From contig OZ026568.1 in assembly GCA_964020155.1 (NCBI GenBank), forward strand, positions 1,504,540 through 1,568,539: a stretch of 64,000 bases of DNA, read 5' to 3'. Positions within the stretch are counted from its first letter, which is position 1, and each line of letters starts with the position of its first letter. This document shows, piece after piece, positions 22,331 through 29,300 of this stretch. The DNA comes from Chondrilla cf. caribensis (lineage: Eukaryota; Porifera; Demospongiae; Chondrillida; Chondrillidae). The translations under genes were made by a program, and so were the position numbers. Below the pieces are notes generated by a model that saw only the letters and a list, made by a program, of their open reading frames with translations, was not told the origin of the DNA and searched no databases.

Positions 22331-24324
22331 ACAATGTAGTATGTACAGTACATATATTGTTTGTTAAAGTCTGAGGAATGTCTAGTCCACCTCAGAGTAT
22401 TTTGTTTAACAGATCTAGGACCAGTAGCTGTTGTCAACACACCACAAGCTGTGACCAGTACAAGTGTGATGGTTTCATGGTTACCAGCTGACAATCCTGT
22501 CAATGGTACAGTCACAGGATATCAACTGACTGTAGTGATTCTAGGAGCCACTGACAATACTACCCACTCCGTTGTCGCTGTTGATGGAGCATCTACCACG
22601 ACTGCCACCTTGACATCTTTAGGTATGTAAGTGACAGAATATTACATTAGTCATACTTTGTCTATAGTGTGTTGATTCTGTGTTTATTTACACGTACCAA
22701 TTTATTACCCAAGTGGTTGTAATTGGTTGCATAACTTGCAATAATTTTTGAATGTTTCCAATACTTAGTGTAGGTAGCTCTCCTATGAAGGTTTACAACT
22801 AAGTTACATTGATATTTCTGACTAAGTAGCTTTGCACTCCAATTGTGAGTATTATTAATTTTAAACTCCATGTGTACTGTAAATTTACAAAATGGCCATG
22901 TGGGGCTTTGTGTGTTTTACGTATTTTAAAATTTAGTTTAATATGTATGTAGTATCTACATACGTACGTGCTTATTTCAAGTGTGAGTGAGGTAAATAAT
23001 TCTGTTGTATTCATGACTTCCATTTTGTTAGTACAAGGTTGTCCATGTTCTTAATCGCATTTATAATAATGTATGTGCTATTATTATCTTGTGATTGTTA
23101 GTTCCTGGTATACCATACTTTGTGGAGGTACGGGTGGTCACCAGTATGAGTGAACTGGGACTTCCCAGAGCATCCAGTGTGTTCTTCTCACAGGAAACAG
23201 GTCAGGAGTTATCTGTACTCAGCCTAGTCCACTGTCACTCCATTATCACATTATACTGCCACACAGACGCTGACCCAGATGTACAGGTGTCCAATTTGAA
23301 TTACGATATGGACAACAATAGATTGTCATGGACACCCATCCCTCTATTTGAAGCCCGCCACTTCTTCAACTACTCCATCACTGCTACCCCTAGCAGCAGC
23401 CATACTCAGAAGAAACAGAATTCCTCTACAGTGATTGTACCATACTCAAATTGTGGCGATGTTTGCTCTGTTCAATTAACTTTGTCTCCCAACACCAACT
23501 ATTTAGTGACAGTGGCAATCACCAGGAGCACAAATGTTGGGATCCCTGGTAAAGACAATCTCACGTCATGTGACATTGTTTATGCTTCTTTTATATATTA
23601 TTGGTATGCTTTTTATATAGTTGCTGTAATAACGAACTTTGGATCAACAACTCCAAATAGTACTGTTAGTATGTGGCATATCTTGCACTAATGAAGGCAC
23701 TCTATATACTATAGTTTGAACATATGTAATACATGCTGAAGTACACGTAATATCATATGCAATTGTGGAAGCCCTTGTGAACACATCACCATACAGATGT
23801 ATATATAACCTACATAATATTATATGTGTACACTCAACATATTCGAACATGACTACCTACTACTGCACATAGTAATGTGAGTATGTGGCATTTGTTGCAC
23901 TAATGCATACTAAAGTACACACATGCATTGTATGCAATTTGCCAAATCACTTGTGCACACATCACTAGACTAGTATGAGCCACATATGCATGTAAACATT
24001 CGAACATGACTCTTTGTTCACCCAATATCCACACATCCTACTATACATTGATCATACATAAAAATTGTGTTATTTCCACAGACCGAGTGCTCATGCTCAT
24101 GTGTGCTAACTGGTGTCATCAGTGGAATAGTGACTGGAGTTGTAGTGGCTGTACTCACTGGTTCTGTGATGGCCATTTTGATGTATGTCATAGTCAAGCG
24201 TGTTAGGACCTCTACCACTAACACACCAAAGGAAGTGGTCTATGAAGACCCAACATACATCAATGGAGACGAGGATTTTGAGTTGACACCAAATCCTGAT
24301 TATATATCTTTGGATACCAAGTGA
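7661..24324 (+). CDS. Unit 2: Ig/FN3 type I receptor gene, first Ig exon frameshifted
   Basis: Exons: 7661-7724, 13183-13209, 15002-15272, 16619-16951, 19230-19517, 19887-20144, 20345-20623, 20918-21181, 22413-22622, 23102-23200, 23267-23548, 23621-23664 and 24082-24324. Order: signal peptide, Ig, Ig, six FN3, membrane helix, tail. The first Ig exon is 271 nt instead of 267 because of a 4-nt insertion near 15073-15080, which breaks the frame. Skipping that symmetric exon leaves an open frame of 796 residues. Intron 1 contains an antisense LINE, and later introns contain three MITEs. It is either a pseudogene-in-making or a receptor without the first Ig domain; transcripts would decide. Confidence 0.8.
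8195..11356 (-). CDS. LINE ORF2, main part: endonuclease C-part and reverse transcriptase
   Basis: 1053 residues. The N-terminal part has apurinic-endonuclease blocks (IILIGDLNAR and SDHCPISLSI). The middle is a reverse transcriptase with the catalytic FADDLVMFS box, QFGFQKGKRTTDAI and KGVKQGCNLSPLLFSLFIND. The C-terminus has a Cys/His cluster (CPICTT, then IHFLVDCPFYSHL). The reading frame is intact over this whole length, suggesting a fairly young copy. The first part of the endonuclease lies in another frame at 11373-11720. Confidence 0.93.
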   Translation of the reverse strand: MTYISPLDSSSHCLYDPPWPDLQSEIAHFNQLGGIILIGDLNARIATFQSNSMSLALPGERTSKDQKVNSYGLELMSLCMGSNLTICNGSYPPDYSVGAYTCHTTMGSSCVDYAIVDDSLAQLIQSFEVESLQAFSDHCPISLSISIGKSLINSNHSNKSTDFLAQELSNNLSDRMQAASSNSNSSYKLKWFEKNKKSFCDILKCTPPPQFSDPDPVNDLGNITPPIDNIVNCYTHKILQVAIKSGFAKKIPISHDISNYNKNHKNKYPFSWFDDECHQKKKEVSAKLAAWKHNHSNDILREAYYDCRSAWKRLIKRKKSISSVKWNRDILNKLKENPKGFWKLINNKSRSSNNTDRNSITNSQWEQYFRNLHTASSQTDESHLSSVIAPIQSVEPEISIEEIQSAITELKGGKSPGPDLITNGVLKSLPLPWLISMKSIFNRILRSGDYPSAWAASIIHPIYKSGNKDDPSNYRGISLISCFGKLFTRILGNRIRKWAKDLNVLPKEQFGFQKGKRTTDAIFILNSLAEHQIFKKKKLYCCFVDFKKAFDSVSHSLLWSKLSAMNISPEILSLLKSYYSKSSSCVLGSQGQTNYFSLSKGVKQGCNLSPLLFSLFINDLPQYVHSTLEVDHDHTLNFPSSCLLFADDLVMFSENPNHLQNLINSLHQYCINKHLAINSDKTKILVFGQNPKFIKYQWSIGNQKLQIVGKFKYLGIWLSWNGKFNECISKIQSKSFKSLSNLQIKIISLNITDFNVLHHLFITLIKPILLYGADIWGLYDLAPLEIVLMKYYKFILRVSHASPNVAILAECGIHNISYHCSSLVLNYLYRIMSSDTPILIQKALELSQQMSFLGHNSWFHRVKKKFADLGFNLDLTFPCLEAALQQLGDQSLQRTSSVINNDRGLTQSGGNRLRAYRLFKIDARFKEQYLTTITNPKIRQAYTKFRISDHKLMIEMGRHCKPPKPVHERTCPICTTNSIEDEIHFLVDCPFYSHLRSAYFTIASRHCYHFNSMCSKDKFIFLMSSHNHTIIYQTAYFIYKAMQLRLAHLSPPI
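11373..11720 (-). CDS. LINE ORF2, start of the endonuclease (frameshifted)
   Basis: 115 residues beginning with the endonuclease motifs CHWNING and ILSETWL. The frame fails at a homopolymer of eight T (plus strand, 11393-11400), and the downstream frame continues as 8195-11356. A one-base indel, real or a sequencing error, would explain the split. Confidence 0.85.
   Translation of the reverse strand: MHAISDDHVIKICHWNINGLSCEKMVDIQMIIADSNADIFILSETWLKSSLGYNIDIHGYKSFNFPRPTKHRKARRNSGGLLLYVKPSLCKYLEIVKSYRDRIWLKLKKISASYF
11787..12728 (-). CDS. LINE ORF1: PHD finger plus RNA-binding-type protein
   Basis: 313 residues. A PHD-type zinc finger lies around residues 50-97 (CFCKSKKGG, CETCKRWCHPPC, FYCPLC). 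A predicted coiled coil follows near residues 125-190. The C-terminal part resembles the LINE-1 ORF1-like RRM/C-terminal region (VIIGVQED, ILVSFPDTRSK, RVFINDDLTPLQKRNQ). ORF1 proteins with PHD fingers are known in CR1-like and related LINEs. It probably packages the element's RNA. Confidence 0.87.
   Translation of the reverse strand: MAEKTGDVLNRSNQNSSCTGRIPPTTSHPTLESSATKKNRGKGKKADPGTCFCKSKKGGTVIQCETCKRWCHPPCVGLSTEIIQAMEDSQPFYCPLCILKKFTTGPASVASTSSGEEDVIAKIVAEFDQLRQDVNDLKCSVQNLATKLESIHQSSSQPSPPVASEALRSQQRILESHERALRKNNAVIIGVQEDDASSTEEIVLKMFSDKLGERELPIQARRLGRKGDQRSRPILVSFPDTRSKVSIMKKRSMLKGTRVFINDDLTPLQKRNQKVLLDRMRKARHEGKSSYMIRGNLIIEGSKVASLESFDSL
12756..13182 (+). other. End of unit 2 intron 1
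   Basis: Conserved intron sequence shared with units 3, 4 and 5 (tagcgtgtggaacttcc onward). No gene seen. Confidence 0.6.
13183..13209 (+). CDS. Unit 2 exon 2: signal-peptide micro-exon
   Basis: 27 nt, phase 1-1, flanked by ctctgtag and gtgagc. Encodes LSVLGQQE after the shared glycine, ending the hydrophobic core and supplying a plausible cleavage site. The same micro-exon occurs at 30960, 42801, 44604, 59170 and 60907. Confidence 0.82.
13210..15001 (+). other. Unit 2 intron 2
   Basis: About 1.8 kb. It holds a block near 13690-13997 shared with units 3 and 5 that is largely open in one frame (QTAAVNIFNTL-like, then SWISFILYILGL). No recognised family; otherwise AT-rich intron. Confidence 0.5.
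15002..15272 (+). CDS. Unit 2 exon 3: Ig domain 1, frameshifted
   Basis: 271 nt against 267 in units 3, 4 and 5. Ig landmarks: VEQGESIVLVCRV before the break, then YSWTCNGGTCEG and GGTFTCSVTG in another frame. The 4-nt duplication around 15073-15080 (gtgagtg) also creates a donor-like gtgagt. Confidence 0.85.
15836..16210. repeat. Inverted duplication in unit 2 intron 3
   Basis: The segment 15836-15890 reappears inverted at about 16048-16105, with a palindromic centre near 15970 (gatacaact ... agttgtatc). A 14-bp hairpin (tgtgcacacatcag / ctgatgtgtgcaca) lies at 16128-16175. Unit 3 lacks the second arm. Confidence 0.65.
16619..16951 (+). CDS. Unit 2 exon 4: Ig domain 2
   Basis: 333 nt, phase 1-1, acceptor acgtag. 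Ig core: SSAAVACRST, MWSYPNGTAV, FTNGDYTCTGTF. Compared with unit 3, a 4-nt insertion (cgta) disables the upstream acceptor frame, and only the downstream acceptor keeps the frame. Confidence 0.82.
16952..17751 (+). other. Unit 2 intron 4, first part
   Basis: About 800 bp shared with units 3 and 4, AT-rich. No gene or element seen. Confidence 0.6.
17752..18549. mobile_element. 798-bp MITE with cagtgctgaaaata ends
   Basis: Inverted ends cagtgctgaaaata / tattttcagcactg, flanked by a 5-bp repeat tagta. No coding potential. The interior around 18000-18450 is GC-richer than the introns. Absent from units 3 and 4. Confidence 0.85.
18691..19184. mobile_element. 494-bp hAT-like MITE
   Basis: Inverted ends tagggttgggcgata / tatcgcccaaccctaa-type, flanked by a perfect 8-bp duplication actgtatg (18683-18690 and 19185-19192). 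An 8-bp TSD is the hAT hallmark. Unit 4 shows the empty site (tactgtatgttgattcc). The interior 18866-19060 carries the core shared with other MITEs, including a 74-codon open frame starting MADFETRR at 18913. Confidence 0.9.
19230..19517 (+). CDS. Unit 2 exon 5: FN3-1 domain
   Basis: 288 nt, phase 1-1, acceptor cacacag, donor g|gtgagt. FN3 core: SIVVMWSGAGSPVNGYYISW and VTYDITVWSTDG. Confidence 0.87.
19887..20144 (+). CDS. Unit 2 exon 6: FN3-2 domain
   Basis: 258 nt, phase 1-1. Same protein as the other FN3-2 copies with few changes (PFGTSVAVRV in place of PSGTSVTVRV). The following intron starts like the 2a intron but switches near 20220 to the 2b intron. Confidence 0.87.
20345..20623 (+). 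CDS. Unit 2 exon 7: FN3-3 domain (3b type)
   Basis: 279 nt, phase 1-1. ITVSWSAPTG, DDYIVVYNNGSGN, TYSLFVAARSEG. One codon shorter than the other 3b copies (VVSTSPWTL). Confidence 0.87.
20918..21181 (+). CDS. Unit 2 exon 8: FN3-4 domain
   Basis: 264 nt, phase 1-1. SVWLTWSPVTPG replaces the SVQLTWSPVTPG of the other units; the other core residues are conserved. Confidence 0.87.
21622..22261. mobile_element. 640-bp TA-flanked MITE, possible Tc1/mariner remnant
   Basis: Near-perfect inverted ends beginning cggtactttcagtaaaaaa and extending ~35 bp, flanked by TA. The interior has a minus-strand open frame (22114-21854) containing MAYSTDVYQRIRVLIF, reminiscent of the start of Tc1/IS630-type transposases. 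The homologous intron of units 1 and 3 lacks it. Confidence 0.87.
22279..22327 (+). repeat. (TG)n microsatellite
   Basis: About 25 TG units, at the same intronic position as in units 1 and 3. Confidence 0.95.
22413..22622 (+). CDS. Unit 2 exon 9: FN3-5 first half
   Basis: 210 nt, phase 1-1, acceptor ttaacag. Encodes VMVSWLPADNPVNGTVTGYQ. Confidence 0.84.
22623..23101 (+). other. Unit 2 intron inside FN3-5
   Basis: About 480 bp, nearly the same as the unit 3 intron. No other feature seen. Confidence 0.6.
23102..23200 (+). CDS. Unit 2 exon 10: FN3-5 second half
   Basis: 99 nt, phase 1-1. Encodes VPGIPYFVEVRVVTSMSELG. Confidence 0.83.
23267..23548 (+). CDS. Unit 2 exon 11: FN3-6 domain
   Basis: 282 nt, phase 1-1. 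RLSWTPIPLFEARHFFNYSI, cysteine pair NCGDVC, NYLVTVAITRSTN. The intron before it is only 66 nt. Confidence 0.86.
23621..23664 (+). CDS. Unit 2 exon 12: juxtamembrane mini-exon
   Basis: 44 nt, phase 1 in and phase 0 out, with the same tandem donor gttagtatgt. Using the second donor would read the next exon as a cysteine-rich tail. Confidence 0.75.
24082..24324 (+). CDS. Unit 2 exon 13: membrane helix and tail
   Basis: 81 codons including stop. The helix starts at 24112. Tail: VVYEDPTY and NPDYISLD, so the YxxM of unit 1 is replaced by YISL. Two extra codons (repeat of tgctca) precede the helix. Confidence 0.88.
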   Translation, partial: TECSCSCVLTGVISGIVTGVVVAVLTGSVMAILMYVIVKRVRTSTTNTPKEVVYEDPTYINGDEDFELTPNPDYISLDTK

Positions 24325-24349
24325 TTTGTACAAACTTAAGGCCGGAATG

Positions 24350-24355
24350 AATAAA
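24350..24355 (+). promoter_or_regulatory. Polyadenylation signal, unit 2
   Basis: AATAAA 26 bp after the stop codon. Confidence 0.65.
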
Positions 24356-24659
24356 TTTTGAGTTCTGAGTTGCATAAAATTTGGTAGTATAAATTGTATT
24401 TAATTTCTTATAGCTACTTTGTTATAGTAATTCAGACTCTGCATAATTAATTTTTGGTTTGTATGAATGATAATTTTTCTCCATATTAAGTGATTTCTTG
24501 GAATGGTAATCATTACTGTTGCATGTGTATACATAATAATTATATTATTATATATATTACACTTACCACTATACCTTAATACATAGTACTGTATATTGTA
24601 CTTAACTGATCATAGTACACTATCTTTACTCAACACCATAGAATCTATGCTAGCACTGT

Positions 24660-24895
24660 GACATCATCAGTGCAATAGTGAATGCCATCATAGTAGCTGG
24701 GTTCACATGTTCTTTGATGTCCATTTGATGTTTTCTATAGCAAGACATGTACATGATCCCAAAGCTGCTAACACCAAGGGTGTGGAGTGAGTGGTCTATG
24801 AAGAGCCAACAACATATGTCAGGACAGATATACTGAATATTGTGCTATCTGGCATCAGGTTCAGCTTATGGAGTGAATATGACGTGTTTAGTACT
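24660..24895 (+). pseudogene. Decayed tail exon after unit 2
   Basis: Clear but degenerate match to the membrane/tail exon (catcatcagtgcaatagtga ... gtggtctatgaagagccaac ... aacatatgtc), with stops and indels. The same relic follows units 3 (41768) and 4 (56436). Confidence 0.7.
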
Positions 24896-25359
24896 TAAGC
24901 AGAAAGATCCAACAACTACAATAATCTGAATATGCCTACCATTTTTTGTGATCACGTCTGAAGTTGTAAAACCCATTTCTTATCCGTAACTACTATGTTA
25001 TAGTAATTCAGACTCCGCATAATTATATTTTTGTTTTGTATGATACACGATCTGTACCTCCTTATTAATTAATTGATATCTTAGAATGTACTATGTTATA
25101 ATAATAATATACACTACATATTAATAATAATAATATATTACTACAATAAAGTACATATTATTGACATCATTAGAGTGATTACATGTATATTGATATTGAT
25201 GGCATCATCTCCATAATAATATGCATATATAGTTATATAATATTATATTACTGCATATTACTGTATGGGTAAGAGTGATTAGAATCTTGTACACTCAGAG
25301 GTAGAGATATCCCTCTCAGACCATCATGCAGGTCAAGGGCATGTTTACCAGACACGTGT

Positions 25360-25740
25360 GGTGATTACTTGGCCCGACTTCCCCGGAGGTACAGGTGGTA
25401 GATCTGAGCAGTGCAAAGCACATTGCCGTGTGGAGCCATCCTATTGTGATGCTGTATGCCTGTTAACGTTTCTTAGCCAGAAGTGCTGCTGGTCGCTTGT
25501 AATTAAAAGACTGTGGCTGCCTTGCCCATTCCACCACTTGCAGCAAAAATCAATGGTGTGAATGAGGTTCTCTCCACTTCTCTCACCGTTGTCGTGAGGC
25601 TCTGCGTTTGTCTCGTTCGTGCCTTTGACAAGTGGCTGCTATCTGTTCAGTTTGGTTGGATGGGGCGCATAGATTAAGAACCCCAACATCATAAAATGCC
25701 CGGTGGAACTGGCTTCCCCAGAAGCCTTTTGTGCTGATGT
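25360..25740 (-). pseudogene. Retroelement coding relic
   Basis: The minus strand reads TKGFWGSQFHRAFYDVGVLN, then APSNQTEQIAATCQRHERDK and later YKRPAALLAKKR with in-frame stops. This resembles, from memory, a C-terminal segment common in invertebrate retroelement proteins (GFW..FFDVRVFNP type). A decayed fragment; family not determined. Confidence 0.5.
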
Positions 25741-25796
25741 CTAGATTGATATCTTAAAATGATATGGAAATATATATCCATTAATAGGTATTACAT

Positions 25797-25805
25797 GCAC
25801 GCACG

Positions 25806-25874
<69 letters not shown>
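25797..25874 (+). repeat. (CA)n microsatellite
   Basis: Starts as gcac repeats and continues as pure ca dinucleotides. Confidence 0.96.
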
Positions 25875-25878
<4 letters not shown>

Positions 25879-26327
25879 GCACTAACATTAAGTACCTTCT
25901 TGCATAGCTCATGGGAGCGGGGACATGTCAACCTGATAGTTTAGTCAGACCTAGCTGTGGATGTAATCTAACGTATGAAGCAATTCCCTCCATATGTGGC
26001 TCATAACCCTAGCTATATTCGGAGGTTCTCAAAACACCAACACCTCCTTGTGGGGTTGTGTCTGTGGTGCTATGGGGCGAAATTCTGATTATAGCACCAC
26101 AGACACAAACAAGCATGCATTATCTCCCGAGGATGTGTTTGATGATGATGGTGATGACGTTACTACGGGTGGGCACAATATTAACACTGGGTATTTTGAC
26201 CCGGATCCGGAGTCCTTAGCATGGTTACACGCGGGATACGTCTCAAGACTATGAATATAGTTAACATTCCACCCACAGGTGGAAGGTTTGCTTCGGTGGT
26301 GGTTCTTCTTCGTTCGATGTTACAGTA
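25875..26327 (+). other. Upstream region of unit 3
   Basis: Aligns with the region upstream of units 2, 4 and 5 exon 1. A hairpin-forming inverted repeat (tgtgtctgtggtgctat ... atagcaccacagacaca) lies at 26057-26107. No core promoter motif that I can defend. Confidence 0.5.
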
Positions 26328-26391
26328 ATGAAGCGTCTACTGAAACTTGAAATGACTCTAGTTCTATTTGTGGTGGTATTCACTCTCACTG
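26328..26391 (+). CDS. Unit 3 exon 1: signal peptide
   Basis: 64 nt, ATG at 26328, donor g|gtgagt. MKRLLKLEMTLVLFVVVF. Confidence 0.88.
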
Positions 26392-29300
26392 GTGAGTCAA
26401 TTACGTCTATTCTGTCCCAAAACAGTTCATTTCAACGAACACTCCTTCAAAGGTTCAGTGATAGCTATAATCGTTTCAATTTGTCGGTATTGGACAGCTT
26501 CGTTATTAGAAGATTATATTCTGTGTTCCGACTGTGGATTCTGATTGTTTTTATGCACGTAGAGTGCGGCATGATGATTCGGACACCATGATTAATCGGA
26601 CATCCGTTCTTGAAAAGCAGACGCATCCAAGGCTTCAAACTCGGCAGGCAGCCGGAGTATGAGGCTGTTACTTCTATCAGAAAGTTTGGCTGTCCCAGCC
26701 TGTTTCGACAGAGAGATAGCCGGGGAAGAGCGTCGAACCGTGAGGGGACGATTATTCGGACGGTAGGCATGATAATTCGGACAGTCGTGTTCACACGGAC
26801 AGGAAAGCTGTTCCCCCTGATGCTTTTACGTCAAAATGAAGCCCGCTCTGTCAGCTCTTCGAACAGCAAACTGACGAAGAAAGGCGGTCATCCATGGCCT
26901 GGAAGATGGGACGAATGTGGGCGGTGGTGGAGGGATGAAGATTCGGACACCTGTTTTTTGGAAGTGCAATACTTCCTGTTTAAAATCCCCACTACTAAAG
27001 AGTAAGTACCACTCATACAGCAATTTCTTAGGCAGTAATCAGAGTACGCTCTGGTTTCAAGCAATAAAGGCCACCCTTCTGTACCTAATGTACTAGTCTC
27101 GTATGCCAATGCTCATGCAGAGCTTGATCAGCATTACCTACAATGATTAGACTGCTGTGTAGTGCCCTAGTGACTATATTGTCAACTTTGTCATTGCTAT
27201 ATATATGCTGGGTAGTATCTATGGGCAAACCTAAAAACATATTTCTGCCTGCTGTCAAAGTATGTATATAAGTAACACAACAATACTGGTCAGAGTATAA
27301 AAATAACACAATAAGACTGCATGGTCATTGCTTGCATGCAGCACAAACAAAACACATGCTCTTGGCCCGAGAGTGGCTGACACCTGCACAGATGCAGTGG
27401 TGCCACCCATTGCACTTGCTGCACTGTAGCCAAGTATGTGCACTTTTGTGGCTGCACTTCTTCCTTTCACACTCAGTGCCTGCAGTTGGAGGAGACTGCT
27501 GTGAGGCTGCAACATTTTGATTAGTGTTTTGCTTCGTCTGTGCCCGCTTCTTCTCCATTTCCTCTTTCTTCTTCTGTCTTTCTTCTGCTTTCTGCTTTTG
27601 TTTCTGTTCTCTTTGCTGTTCCAGCTCTTCTCGTCTTCTGCGCTTTTCCTCTTGCTGCTGAAGTCTTTCTTCTGCTTTTTTCTTCCTCTTTTCTACTCTT
27701 TCCAGTCTTTCTGCCTCCTTTTGTAGTCGCTTAAGTTCCTTTTCCTTCATCTCCATCATGCAATCCTCACTTGTTAATACACGTGCTCCTTTAGTGTATG
27801 TTGTTGTCTTCCTTGCAGGTGGTGTTGGGATGTGCAGGATCTTCTCCAGCGTTGAAGGCTGGTCTACTTTCTTACCACATCTGCTAGGATCCCTGCCGGG
27901 CATGGTCAATGTTGCCCTGATGGTGCACTGCGGAACCTCGAGTAATGCAGGATCTTCAATGTGGACTGGCCATTCAGTCTCCTGGGCACATAACCACTGC
28001 TCGTACCTTCGGTCAGGCACATCGTAGCCTTCTTCACGCCTTGTCCTGTACTTCCGAACTTCTGCAGAGGTGAAGTGCAGTGGAGTCTCCTGGCTTGGTC
28101 TTGGCATCAGTACTTTTGTGTGCTGAGCTGGCAATTGCCTGTTAGTTGGCTCTGGTGGGTACTGCACAATCTGTAGATGGTGTCTTGGAAGGACTGGTGT
28201 TGGCAGCTGTTCCAGGGTGTCGAGAGAGACAAGACGTGATGGTGCACCTGTGTTAGCTGGGTGGCGTGGTGTAGTTGATGGTGTAGCGAAAGGGACAAAG
28301 AGTTGCTGTCGTGGTTCAGATGTTGGAGATGTATCTGCAATCTGTGACAGCACAACCTCACGATTTGGAGGGAACACGCCCACTTTACGAAAGCTCGAAA
28401 CCACATTCTCCATCCTCATGCTCTTCATCCAGGTGGAGTGGAAGATCTCTGAAAAATTATAACGATTAACAACTCTTCCAGGGTTTCTGCTGCAGTATCG
28501 ATGGCACTCCTCACTCCAGCACCGCTTTAGTGAGCCAAACACACCGTTGTCCAAAGGCTGTAGGATGTGCGTTGTGTGGGGTGGTAGGCAGAACAAAACA
28601 ACATTCTCTGCAGCAGCAATCCTCAGCAGCTCTGGCTGGTAGTGGGAACTGTGGCCATCTAGGAGAAGTAGGAGTGGCCTCACTGGTGGGGCATGGACAA
28701 GAAAGTGATTCTTGAACCATTCTTGGAACAGTTCGGTGTCCATCCAGCCATTCTCGGAGAGTCCGTAGAATGTTCCTGGTACCTCTCCTACGGTCATGTC
28801 TTGCCTAAGGGTCTTCCTATCGAACACCACCATAGGCGGGATGCAGTAGCCAGATGCGCTCCCACAGGCTAGCACGGTAATTTGTGCCTTATCATTGCTA
28901 GTAATAGCATAAGGGTGCTTCTGGCCAACTGCAGCAACCACCTTTGGTGGCTTATGTGACAGGGGCAGACCTGTCTCGTCACAGTTGAAGATCTGTGATG
29001 CACGGTGGGTCAGCCCATGAACCTCCATTGTGTGCTCCAGGAGATCAAAGTACTGCGCTATGGTGGTTGGATCATTTGCTGCAGCACGAGCATATGATAG
29101 GGCTTCTGAGTTGCGGAGTGTAAGTTGTGGTTGCCTTGTCTTAAAAGAGTCCCACCAGCCTTTGGTGACTTGCTGATTGCTACCCCGGGAAAACAGAATT
29201 TGCTGCACTATTGTCAGTACTTCCTTCCTGGACTTTGCATACCCAACCGTGCCACAACCAATCAAAAATGCTGCCAGGCGCTCCTCCTCATTGTCACTGA

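Noticed and set aside
27517..28027. Plus-strand leucine/serine-rich frames inside the transposon
   Set aside because: Antisense of the lysine/glutamate-rich coiled coil of the transposase.
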